DNA of 64,000 nucleotides from Hyphomicrobiales bacterium (lineage in GTDB: Bacteria; Pseudomonadota; Alphaproteobacteria; Rhizobiales; Rhizobiaceae): assembly GCA_900473175.1 (NCBI GenBank), contig UCKM01000011.1, positions 62,001 through 126,000 on the forward strand, written 5' to 3'. This document shows positions 56,435-64,000 of this stretch, piece after piece. Each line of letters opens with the position of its first letter. Positions within the stretch are counted from its first letter, which is position 1. The notes beneath the pieces were generated by a model. That model saw only the letters and a program-made list of their open reading frames with translations, was not told the origin of the DNA and ran no database searches. The position numbers were made by a program, and so were the translations under genes.

Positions 56435-57862
56435 TCAACGGCGGCCGCCGCCTCTGCCACCACCTCGGCCACCACCGCCGCCCTGCCGCCTTCCTCCGCC
56501 ACCGTGCGAGATGCGCGGGCCGCCGCCACCGTGTGAGATCCGCGGACCGCCCCCACCACCGTGCCCGACCCTTGCACCGCCGCCAGCGTTGCGGCTGAAG
56601 TTGCCGCGCTGGGATGCGATGCGCGTGTCGCGGCCAGGGCCGTAATTGCCAAGTGCGCTCGGTTGCCTCGGACGGTTGTCAATGCGTCCTGCGGCCTTCC
56701 TGCTGGGGCGATCAATGTTCTTCAGCTGGCCACCTGCCTTGCCCGGGCGGTTGAGGTTGGCGATCTGCCCCTTGTCAATGTTCGGACGGTTGGCTGCTGC
56801 TTTCTGTCCAATATTGCGGTTTGCCAGTTGCCCCTGCGCTTTGCTGGCAATCTTGCCCCCAGCTTTCTGCTTGAGGCCCTGCTGCACGTCGCGCCGGATA
56901 TCGCTGCTCTGGATTTTGGATCCAGCGCCTGCCAGCCCGCCCGACAACCTGCCAGACTGCAGATTGTTCTTCAGATCGAGGCGGTTTGCGCTGTTCTGGC
57001 GAAGGTTGTTGGCGATGGATTCGCGATCGAACTTGAACTTGTCCCTGTCGAAGTTGAGGTTCTTGAGGTTGTTCCGATCAAAATGGAAGTCGCCGCGGTT
57101 GATGTTGTCGATGTCTATGTCGATGTCGTCCCCGCCCCAGGAATGCCAGTTATCCCAGTCCACCGCTGCGCCCCAAACTGCTCCGGTCACGAAACCGGTC
57201 CAATAGGGTGCATATGGGTAGTAATAGGAAGGATATGGATCGCCGTAGATAATCGGCTCGGTCGCGACGTAAGTCGGGCTGATCAAGATCGCCGGATCAT
57301 AAGTCGGAACATACGTCACTTCCTTTTGCGCAGGCCGGATAATGACATTGTCGTTCTTCGTTTCCACGATCACCTTGCTGTCCGACTTGATCGTTCCGTC
57401 TGCCACGGCCTTGTCACGCAACTGCTGAATCGCGACAAGAACGTCCTTCTGCTGGTCGACAACCGCCCCACCAAGCTGTTGCGTCCATTCGAGATCGTCA
57501 TTCATCATCGTGAGCACAGTCGGATAATTGAGCAGTGAAATAATACTGCCGTCCCAGGCGGGGTCGGGCTTCAAATCCGGTTTGTTTTTGGCTTGATCCA
57601 TGAACCGAGCAGCCTGCACGATCTGCAACGGGTTGACTGCCGCCGACAGCACCAGCGCGACCAGGTCGTCCGGGTAAAGGGCGATGCGCGCGACAAGCGT
57701 TTCCATCTCGTCCGCGGTCAGCAAGGTTGGCGCTTCAGTTGCGGTGGTCGCAGTTGCCGGTGCGGGCTGGGTTTGCGCCAAGGCGCTATGCAGCCACGGC
57801 CCCGAAAGCAGCATCAATGCTGCCGATGTCATGAGAGCGATCATATTCCTGTGAAACGACAT
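56435..57862 (-). CDS. DUF3300 family exported protein with Gly/Arg-rich tail
   Basis: About 475 residues. A signal peptide (to about residue 30) precedes the DUF3300 domain (LVARIALYPDDLVALVLSAA and VTYVPTYDPAIL). A basic Asn/Lys/Arg-rich middle follows, then a C-terminal tail of Gly, His and Arg with the unit GPRISHGGG repeated twice. GAGGAG lies upstream of the start. Function unknown. It is coupled to the DUF2950 gene (44 bases apart). Confidence 0.85.
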   Translation of the reverse strand: MSFHRNMIALMTSAALMLLSGPWLHSALAQTQPAPATATTATEAPTLLTADEMETLVARIALYPDDLVALVLSAAVNPLQIVQAARFMDQAKNKPDLKPDPAWDGSIISLLNYPTVLTMMNDDLEWTQQLGGAVVDQQKDVLVAIQQLRDKAVADGTIKSDSKVIVETKNDNVIIRPAQKEVTYVPTYDPAILISPTYVATEPIIYGDPYPSYYYPYAPYWTGFVTGAVWGAAVDWDNWHSWGGDDIDIDIDNINRGDFHFDRNNLKNLNFDRDKFKFDRESIANNLRQNSANRLDLKNNLQSGRLSGGLAGAGSKIQSSDIRRDVQQGLKQKAGGKIASKAQGQLANRNIGQKAAANRPNIDKGQIANLNRPGKAGGQLKNIDRPSRKAAGRIDNRPRQPSALGNYGPGRDTRIASQRGNFSRNAGGGARVGHGGGGGPRISHGGGGPRISHGGGGRRQGGGGGRGGGRGGGRR

Positions 57863-57958
57863 CACGGTTCTCCTCAGTATATCTCCCGCGCGTGTTTCGA
57901 TTTGGGTTCGTGCCTCTTGCGCGTGCCCCCATTATCGAAATGACGAATAGCGACTGGG

Positions 57959-59650
57959 TTAGGTCAACAGCATGACAAGCACCATTCCCCAGATCGTCAG
58001 CAACGTGTTCCCCACCGCATAGGTTACCGTATAGCCAAGTCCGGGGATTGGGCTCTTGGCCCGGTCGTTGATCATGCCGAGCGCAGCGGTCGTCGTACGC
58101 GCGCCCGAGCAGCATCCGAAGAGAATAGCGGGATGAAAGCGGAACACATATTTCCCGATATACATTGCCAGGATCAGGGGAATGGTTGTCACGACGATGC
58201 CCCAGAGGAACAGGCTGAAACCAAGCTGCTTGAGGCCCGCGACAAAGCCAGGTCCGGACGAAATTCCGACGACGGCAATGAATATGTTAAGGCCAACCGA
58301 GTTCATGAACCAAACGGTGGAGGATGGTATCCGCCCGAACGTCGGGTGCACCGACCGGAGCCAGCCAAAGAAGAGTCCCGATATCAACGCGCCGCCTGAT
58401 GTCGATAGGGTAAGCGGAACGCTACCGATCTTGAAGACGAAGGCGCCGACGAGCGCGCCGATCGCAATGGCCGCGCCAATGAATGCTACGTCCGCGATAT
58501 CCGTCTGCCGGTCGGGAACACCGAGCGCTTTGGTCGCGGCGGTCGTGTCTTGGGTTCGGCCGACGATCGTAAGGATATCTCCACGATTGATCCGGGTGTT
58601 CGGCAGAATCGGGATAGAGGTCGCTGTGACGCCGCGCGCGATCTTTCGCAGGAATACCCCGCGTGCAGACGGCATCTTTGCCAATTCGGCCAATGTCTTG
58701 CCGTCGGCATCCTTGCTCGTCACGTAGACATCGACGCCTTCGGCCGGAACTGCAAGTAGTTCGCGGTCATCGACCTCCTCGGCGGCCGGGCCAATTACGT
58801 TGACAAGAATTTCCCGGCGACCCGCTACTGCCACAACGTCACCCGCCTGGATGGCCGTATCAGCCGTCGCATCGAGTAGTTTTCCGCCACGGCGAATGCG
58901 CTCGATAAACACACGCTGTTCTGGCAGAAGCGCCTCCGCAGCGTGCGCGGTCTTGCCAACGATGCGACCGTCTTCACGAATGCGGTAGGCGCGCAGCTCG
59001 TAGTGATGCCAGGCCGTCCCGGCTCCACCGACCTCCTTATCGCCGCCATGCTCCTGCTCGTAACGCTTGCACTCTGCCTCGAGATCGATACCGAGCAAAG
59101 CCGGGCCTACAAGGGCGAGGACAATGGCGGAGCCGACGGTGCCGAATATGTAAGTCACGGCATAGGCAACGGGCATTGCGTCCAGCAACGTCTTGGTTTG
59201 ATCCGGCGGCAGGCCAAGTCGGTTGATCGCGTCGGTTGCCAGACCCATCGAAGCCGAGATGGTTTGTGAGCCCGCATAGAGCCCGACGGCGGATCCAACA
59301 TCATAACCGGCAAGAACCGCGCCGAGATAGGCGGCCAGAAGGCAAATCACGCAAACAATTGCGGCAAAAAGGGCTTGCGGCACGCCGTCTTTGGCTATGC
59401 CTCGGACGAATTGCGGCCCGACGCCATAACCAATTGCAAACAGGAACATCAGAAAGAAGGTTGCCTTGAGAGGAGGCGAGATGGTGATGCCCAGCTGTCC
59501 GATGATGACCGCAGAAATGAGCGTTGCCGTAACTGCGCCGAGACCGAGCCCCTTATACGTAAAGGAGCCGAAGTAATACCCAAGGGCAAGGGAAAGAAAA
59601 ATGGCGATTTCAGGATAAGCGCGCAGGGTATTCACGAACCAGTCGAACAT
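57959..59650 (-). CDS. aspT: AspT-like aspartate:alanine exchanger
   Basis: 563 residues, start at the ATG before [13 protein letters not shown]. Two sets of membrane helices flank a cytoplasmic pair of TrkA-C/RCK-C domains (about residues 205-375). The motifs [15 protein letters not shown] and [15 protein letters not shown] are those of the AspT/YidE family. Its divergent neighbour is aspartate 4-decarboxylase, which supports exchange of aspartate in for alanine out. Length compares with 543 in Tetragenococcus AspT. Confidence 0.85.
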   Translation of the reverse strand: MFDWFVNTLRAYPEIAIFLSLALGYYFGSFTYKGLGLGAVTATLISAVIIGQLGITISPPLKATFFLMFLFAIGYGVGPQFVRGIAKDGVPQALFAAIVCVICLLAAYLGAVLAGYDVGSAVGLYAGSQTISASMGLATDAINRLGLPPDQTKTLLDAMPVAYAVTYIFGTVGSAIVLALVGPALLGIDLEAECKRYEQEHGGDKEVGGAGTAWHHYELRAYRIREDGRIVGKTAHAAEALLPEQRVFIERIRRGGKLLDATADTAIQAGDVVAVAGRREILVNVIGPAAEEVDDRELLAVPAEGVDVYVTSKDADGKTLAELAKMPSARGVFLRKIARGVTATSIPILPNTRINRGDILTIVGRTQDTTAATKALGVPDRQTDIADVAFIGAAIAIGALVGAFVFKIGSVPLTLSTSGGALISGLFFGWLRSVHPTFGRIPSSTVWFMNSVGLNIFIAVVGISSGPGFVAGLKQLGFSLFLWGIVVTTIPLILAMYIGKYVFRFHPAILFGCCSGARTTTAALGMINDRAKSPIPGLGYTVTYAVGNTLLTIWGMVLVMLLT

Positions 59651-60112
59651 GGTGCCCCCCATTGTCGGAACGGCATGCAGCTCTTGGCAATCTACGAGCA
59701 GCTCTGTCGGTCTCGTCCTCACCAATTATTATTGACAAGAGTACACGTATGGGGGCAAGTTTCAAGAATAGAATAGTATCTGAATATATTTGTATACCAG
59801 AAGACAGTTAGATACTCGAAGGTAGACTTGTCTTCGAGCAGTAAGGATTTGACACGGCGTTGCTGGTGACGCTCATACTTTTCATTAGAGACGTTTGGCC
59901 GGGGAGTGGGGAAGGGATGAAATTACCATCATCTTTTATCGGGGCTAAACCGGTTGTCGCACGCAAGCAGCGCGTCGAGACGACATATGTCGAGCCGAAA
60001 GCCCTGACCTGGTATGGCACTACTTTCACAAGAACTTTGCCGATCCGATTAGGATAGTCGGCACCGTCTAGCTATCGATCTTATCGTTGCTCGTTATTCT
60101 GGGAGGGATCTC
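59651..60112. promoter_or_regulatory. Divergent aspT-asdA control region
   Basis: 462 bases without a certain gene. Part is markedly AT-rich (about 59725-59820), and both divergent promoters should lie here. TTGACA at about 59852 has only a poor -10 partner. A 46-residue frame starting at 59917 (MKLPSSFIGAKPVV) has its ribosome-binding site too close and no recognisable family, so I do not list it as a gene. Confidence 0.4.
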
Positions 60113-61723
60113 ATGTCTACGATAGACTACCGCGAATATGAGAAAATGAGTCCGTTCGAGATCAAGGACGGGCTCCTCAAGTTGGCCAAGCGCAGTGCTC
60201 AAAAATCCACACAGGCACTCCTCAACGCGGGACGCGGCAATCCTAATTGGATAGCAACTGCGCCACGCGAGGGCTTCTTCCTGTTCGGGCAGTTCGCCTT
60301 GTCCGAGTGTCGCCGCACGATGGACAATCCGAAAGCTGGCGTCGCCGGGATGCCGCAACAGAAAGACATCGCCGAACGGTTAAAGGCCTGGTTGGTTAAG
60401 CACGCAGAAATGCCGGGCGCAGATTTTCTGTCGAGGATGATCGAACACGGCGTCAAGGCTTTCGGTTTTGACGCAGACGCCTTCGTATTCGAGTTAACCG
60501 ATTCCATCATCGGCGACAACTATCCGGTTCCTGATCGCATGTTGGTCCATGCGGAACAGCTCGCGCACCGGTATCTGATGTGGGCCATGTGCGGCGACAA
60601 GGTTCCTCCCGGAAAATTCGATCTCTATGCAGTCGAAGGCGGCACCGCCGCAATGTGCTATATTTTCAAATCGTTGATCGCCAATCGCATCCTGAAGAAG
60701 GGCGACACGATCGCCATCGGCACGCCCATATTCACCCCCTATATCGAGATCGCTGAGCTTGAAGATTATGCCTTCAAGGCAGTGCATATCAAGGCTCAGC
60801 AGGAGCATCGCTTCCAATACTCCGACGAGGAGATCAAGAAGCTCGAAGACCCGAAGATCAAAGCCTTCTTCGTCGTCAATCCCGGCAATCCCACCTCCAT
60901 GGCGATCGATGCGCCGACGATAAAGAAGTTCGTGGATCTCGTGAAGAAGAAGCGCCCGGACCTCTTGCTCCTTACCGATGACGTCTACGGCACCTTCGTG
61001 CCGGGATTCCGCTCGCTTATGGCGGAACTGCCGGAAAACACGATCGGCGTCTACTCGTTTTCGAAATATTTTGGCTGCACCGGTTGGCGGCTTGGCCTTA
61101 TCGCTATCCATGAGAAGAACATCCTTGACGAGATGACTCAGAAGCTCCCGGCAAAGGAATTGGAGGCCGTCGACAAGCGTTACATCTCCATCACGCTTGA
61201 ACCGCGCAAACTGAAAATGATCGACCGGATCGTGGCCGACAGCCGCGACGTCGCCCTCAATCACACTGCGGGCCTGTCCCTGCCGCAACAGGTGATGATG
61301 ACCATGTTCTCGATGAGCGAATTGATGGACACCGACAAGCTGTATCAAAAAGCCTGCATGGAAATTTGCCACAGCCGCACTGATAGCCTGCTTGAAGGGC
61401 TCCCGCTCGACGTTCAGCCGAACCCGAATTTTGCTCACTATTACGGGACGATCGATTTCGAGTTCTGGCTGCGCAGATATGTCGGCGACGACATGGTCGC
61501 ATGGCTCAAGAAGAATGTTCATCCTCTTGACCTCGTCTATCGGCTTGCGGAGGATCATTCGATTGTGCTCCTCAATGGCGGCGGCTTCCATGCACCGAAT
61601 TGGAGCGTCCGGGTATCGTTCGCGAACCTGACGGATGATGTCTATGACGATATCGGAAGGGCGGTCCGTGCTGTTGGCCGCAGCTACGTCGATGCTTTCA
61701 ACGCCTCAAAGAAAGGAAAGTAG
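60113..61723 (+). CDS. asdA: Aspartate 4-decarboxylase
   Basis: 536 residues of the aminotransferase-I fold with the PLP-binding Lys in YSFSKYFGCTGWRLG. Other family segments are ALLNAGRGNPNW at the N-terminus, VVNPGNPTSMA and LLTDDVYGTFVP. It converts L-aspartate to L-alanine and CO2 and consumes a proton. GGGAGGG precedes the ATG. With the AspT-like exchanger it can form a proton-motive decarboxylation cycle. Length matches the family (about 530-545). Confidence 0.93.
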   Translation: MSTIDYREYEKMSPFEIKDGLLKLAKRSAQKSTQALLNAGRGNPNWIATAPREGFFLFGQFALSECRRTMDNPKAGVAGMPQQKDIAERLKAWLVKHAEMPGADFLSRMIEHGVKAFGFDADAFVFELTDSIIGDNYPVPDRMLVHAEQLAHRYLMWAMCGDKVPPGKFDLYAVEGGTAAMCYIFKSLIANRILKKGDTIAIGTPIFTPYIEIAELEDYAFKAVHIKAQQEHRFQYSDEEIKKLEDPKIKAFFVVNPGNPTSMAIDAPTIKKFVDLVKKKRPDLLLLTDDVYGTFVPGFRSLMAELPENTIGVYSFSKYFGCTGWRLGLIAIHEKNILDEMTQKLPAKELEAVDKRYISITLEPRKLKMIDRIVADSRDVALNHTAGLSLPQQVMMTMFSMSELMDTDKLYQKACMEICHSRTDSLLEGLPLDVQPNPNFAHYYGTIDFEFWLRRYVGDDMVAWLKKNVHPLDLVYRLAEDHSIVLLNGGGFHAPNWSVRVSFANLTDDVYDDIGRAVRAVGRSYVDAFNASKKGK

Positions 61724-61744
61724 ACGGCTGCTGGGCAAGCAAAA

Positions 61745-62866
61745 CTATTGTGGGGGCGGCAAGGAGGGCTCGTTTTGCCGTTCCCCCTCCGTCATCCAGG
61801 CATCGAGCAGCGTATAGGCGACTGCGAGCAAGGTCGGGCCCACGAATATGCCCAGGATTCCGAACGAGATCAGGCCGCCGATGACACCGGCAAAGATGAG
61901 CAACAATGGCAGGTCTGCGCCCTTGCGGATCAGGAACGGACGCAGGAACCCGTCCATCGTGCCGGCGATGATTGTAAACAGCAGGAGAACGGTCGCCCAT
62001 AGGGTATCGCCGCTGTAATACATCCAGAAAACCGCAGGTATCAGAACAAGGCCGGGCCCGATCTGCATCAGGCAAAGCACGAAGATCAGCGCCGTCAGCA
62101 CGCCTGCAAATGGAATGCCGACTATCAGGAGGCCGATGGCGCTTACTGCGGTCTGTGCCACAGCGGTGACGACAACGCCGAGCGCAACGCCGCGGATGGC
62201 CTGGCCGACGAGCCGTACCGCCATTTCGCCACGATCTCCCGCGAGCCGGCGACCAAAACGTATGGCGGTGGTCGCTCCTTTTTCTCCCTTCGCGTACATG
62301 ATGGCGGCTATCGCGGTCGTCAGAAGGAATTCGAGGAACACGCTGCCAAGGCTACCGGCCGCGGTTGCGAACCATTGTGCGAAGGAACCGGCATAGGGTC
62401 GCAATCTTGGTGCAAGTTCATTCACGCCGAGCGTGGCGAGTCTTTCCCAACTATCGCTCAGGCGTTGACCGACCAGCGGTACATCGCTCAACCATGTCGG
62501 AGGCTGCGGCAGCTTGAGCGTAAGGCCGATGCGAATGTAATCGGTAATCCGGTCCATATTGTCCATGATCAGACTGATCGCCAGCGCGAACGGAACGATA
62601 AGAACAAGCAGAAGTATAATTGTCATGATGAAAACGGCGATGCTGCGGCGGTTGCCGGTGTGATGCTGCACCCAGAGCATGAGTGGCCATGTCGCAATGA
62701 CCAATGTCAGCGCCCAGATGATCGCGGCAAGAAATGGCAGCAGGATCCAGATCGAACTGACGAGAAGGCCGCCGATGAACAAGACGGCGAGCGTCACTCG
62801 GGTAATGTCCTGGCGCGGCGGAAGCATGTAGGCCCTCAGGGATGCCGGAATCTGAATTGGGATCAA
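61745..62866 (-). CDS. AI-2E family permease
   Basis: 373 residues with about eight membrane helices. The late family segment is LVLIPAVFWMYYSGDTLWATVLL, then GFLRPFLIRKGADLPLLLIFAGVIGG, typical of AI-2E (TqsA/YdiK/PerM) transporters. Substrate is not defined by sequence. It is convergent with asdA. Confidence 0.88.
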   Translation of the reverse strand: MIPIQIPASLRAYMLPPRQDITRVTLAVLFIGGLLVSSIWILLPFLAAIIWALTLVIATWPLMLWVQHHTGNRRSIAVFIMTIILLLVLIVPFALAISLIMDNMDRITDYIRIGLTLKLPQPPTWLSDVPLVGQRLSDSWERLATLGVNELAPRLRPYAGSFAQWFATAAGSLGSVFLEFLLTTAIAAIMYAKGEKGATTAIRFGRRLAGDRGEMAVRLVGQAIRGVALGVVVTAVAQTAVSAIGLLIVGIPFAGVLTALIFVLCLMQIGPGLVLIPAVFWMYYSGDTLWATVLLLFTIIAGTMDGFLRPFLIRKGADLPLLLIFAGVIGGLISFGILGIFVGPTLLAVAYTLLDAWMTEGERQNEPSLPPPQ

Positions 62867-62964
62867 CGTGAAGTTGCCGCTGATTGATGATACTTTGCGT
62901 CAATACTGCCGGCGTTACTAGCCTTCATGAGTGCAAAACTCACTAATCCATTTCGGAGGAAGAC

Positions 62965-63375
62965 ATGGACAAGATTCGAGGCGCAGTTTTAACAGTGTTT
63001 TTAATTTCACTTGCAACGGGCGGTGCACAAGCGGCCACGATAAGGGAGCTGCAGGGTGCCTGGGCGATGAAAGGCAGCAAATGCGAAGAGATTTTCAGGA
63101 AGGTTGGCAAGAAGGTTGAGTTCAAGGACCGGATCGCTTCGACTTCAACCGGACTGCTGTTCACGGGCAACAAGGTCGCCGGACCGATGGCGGTCTGCAC
63201 TGTCACGCAGGTCCGCAAGAAATCGTCACATCTTTCGGCGCAGTTATCATGCGAGACGTCGATGATTATCGAAGAACTTTCCGTGGGCTTTGATCTTCCC
63301 AGTCCGTCGGAACTCAAGCGCTTCGATCCCTTCGGCGATAACACGTATGTTACTTACCAAAAGTGCAATTTGTAG
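62965..63375 (+). CDS. Small exported hypothetical protein
   Basis: 136 residues with a signal peptide cut after GGAQA. The mature part has four cysteines (about at 38, 72, 95 and 134) and starts with ELQGAWAMKGSKCEEIF, reminiscent of small periplasmic lipocalin-like proteins. GGAGG is upstream of the ATG. Family not recognised. Confidence 0.65.
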   Translation: MDKIRGAVLTVFLISLATGGAQAATIRELQGAWAMKGSKCEEIFRKVGKKVEFKDRIASTSTGLLFTGNKVAGPMAVCTVTQVRKKSSHLSAQLSCETSMIIEELSVGFDLPSPSELKRFDPFGDNTYVTYQKCNL

Positions 63376-63549
63376 TTGCCGAGTGACTTCCGTTAAATGC
63401 CGAATGGGTGTGGCGGCAGGGCGACAGTATCGACTCCCCAATGGTGGTATAGCTTATTTGATGTAGTTGGGGTGGCGCACCATCCACGGGAGTTGCAGTA
63501 TTCCCGAGTTCGAATGCTGCCGAATGCATCTGTTGGATAGGGGGATCGC

Positions 63550-64000
63550 ATGGGTATTCGAACGTTTCTTCTCATCTCGGCCGGGGTAATTTATGCGTCC
63601 TCGGCGGCGCGTGCCGCCGATGCCGTGGTTGTCGCCGAGCCGGAGCCGGTCGAGTATGTCCGGGTCTGCGATGCCTATGGTGCCGGGTTCTTTTATATTC
63701 CAGGCACCGAGACCTGCTTCAAGTTCAACGGGTACCTGCGCTTCGAGGTTTCCGGCGGGGATAATGTGTTTACGGGCGGCCCCGTCGGCGCTGGTGGAAA
63801 TGATACCTGGCGTGTGCGGACTCGCGCCGAAGTCCGTTTTGACGCGCGTTCCGAAACAGAACTTGGGACGCTGCGGTCGTTCATTGACACCCGTTTTCAG
63901 AACACCAACAGCGACGATGCCGGAGGCACGCTGCATCAGGCGTTTATCGAACTTGGCGGGTTCCAGATCGGCGTCAACGACGTCCTCTTCGGCTCCTGGC
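63550..64000 (+). CDS. Porin (RopA/Omp2 type), 5' part
   Basis: The first 150 residues are seen, and the gene continues past the window. A signal peptide ends in SSAARAAD. Then YVRVCDAYGAGFFYIPGTETC, with two cysteines, and GYLRFEVSGGD open the rhizobial Porin_2 barrel, followed by strands WRVRTRAEVRFDARSETELG and VLFGSW at the edge. It is an outer-membrane diffusion channel. GGGG precedes the ATG. Confidence 0.92.
   Translation, partial: MGIRTFLLISAGVIYASSAARAADAVVVAEPEPVEYVRVCDAYGAGFFYIPGTETCFKFNGYLRFEVSGGDNVFTGGPVGAGGNDTWRVRTRAEVRFDARSETELGTLRSFIDTRFQNTNSDDAGGTLHQAFIELGGFQIGVNDVLFGSW

Noticed and set aside
56435-56600. Repeat array or CRISPR-like element
   Set aside because: The repetitive bases encode the Gly/Arg-rich tail of the DUF3300 protein. 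Repeat units are short and codon-periodic with no spacers.
59917-60057. 46-residue ORF in the aspT-asdA spacer
   Set aside because: The purine-rich stretch abuts the ATG with no spacing and no family or conservation evidence is available.

Overview
The window reads as chromosomal DNA of an alphaproteobacterium of the order Hyphomicrobiales (Rhizobiales), most likely close to Phyllobacterium, Mesorhizobium or Ochrobactrum/Brucella. Pointers are the rpsT / enoyl-CoA hydratase / mutM block, a rhizobial-type Flp/Tad (ctp) pilus cluster, a yejABEF peptide-uptake operon, a CycM-like anchored cytochrome c, the ffs-dnaX-ybaB-recR block and a RopA/Omp2-type porin. Gene density is ordinary. No prophage, insertion sequence, CRISPR array or tRNA was seen.

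Layout. 0.3-3.7 kb (minus strand): rpsT, an enoyl-CoA hydratase, mutM and deoB. 3.8-15.8 kb: a complete Tad pilus locus. Two TadE-like pseudopilins and a stand-alone secretin N-domain protein lie on the minus strand. The Flp pilin, CpaA prepilin peptidase, CpaB, CpaC secretin, CpaD, CpaE, CpaF, TadB and TadC lie on the plus strand, and a TadD-like TPR lipoprotein closes the locus on the minus strand. 15.9-18.6 kb: leucyl aminopeptidase, a MarR regulator and an NlpC/P60 peptidase. 18.6-27.2 kb (minus): a coupled six-gene operon with two YejA-type binding proteins, YejB, YejE, YejF and a GhrA-like reductase. 27.3-31.3 kb: cytochrome c, kdsB, pheA, nudC and a HIT protein. 31.3-36.0 kb: SRP RNA, dnaX, ybaB, a candidate small RNA, recR and a lytic transglycosylase. 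36.0-38.8 kb: ilvD and a glutathionyl-hydroquinone reductase-like GST. 39.0-41.8 kb: a coupled trio of MaoC dehydratase, class III CoA-transferase and a solute-binding-protein homologue with no signal peptide.

41.8-44.1 kb holds small accessory genes: a lipoprotein, an orphan, a transglutaminase-like protein, a NepR-like small protein and a 46-residue membrane protein. 44.3-50.0 kb: a mercuric-reductase-like flavoprotein, a marR-emrA-emrB efflux operon and a MarR-GNAT fusion with a perfect palindromic operator candidate. 50.2-57.9 kb: CYTH-CHAD protein, a large exported beta-helix protein, two orphans, and a DUF2950/DUF3300 pair. 58.0-61.7 kb: an AspT-like exchanger divergent from aspartate 4-decarboxylase, which together could run an aspartate/alanine proton-motive cycle. 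The window ends with an AI-2E-type permease, a small secreted protein and the start of a porin.

The observations most worth follow-up are the signal-less binding protein coupled to CoA-ester genes behind a palindromic operator, a promoter-hairpin-terminator unit between ybaB and recR that looks like a small RNA gene, the NepR-like small protein, and the related palindromes in front of the two MarR-type genes. All functional statements are from reading the sequence. No database search was run.
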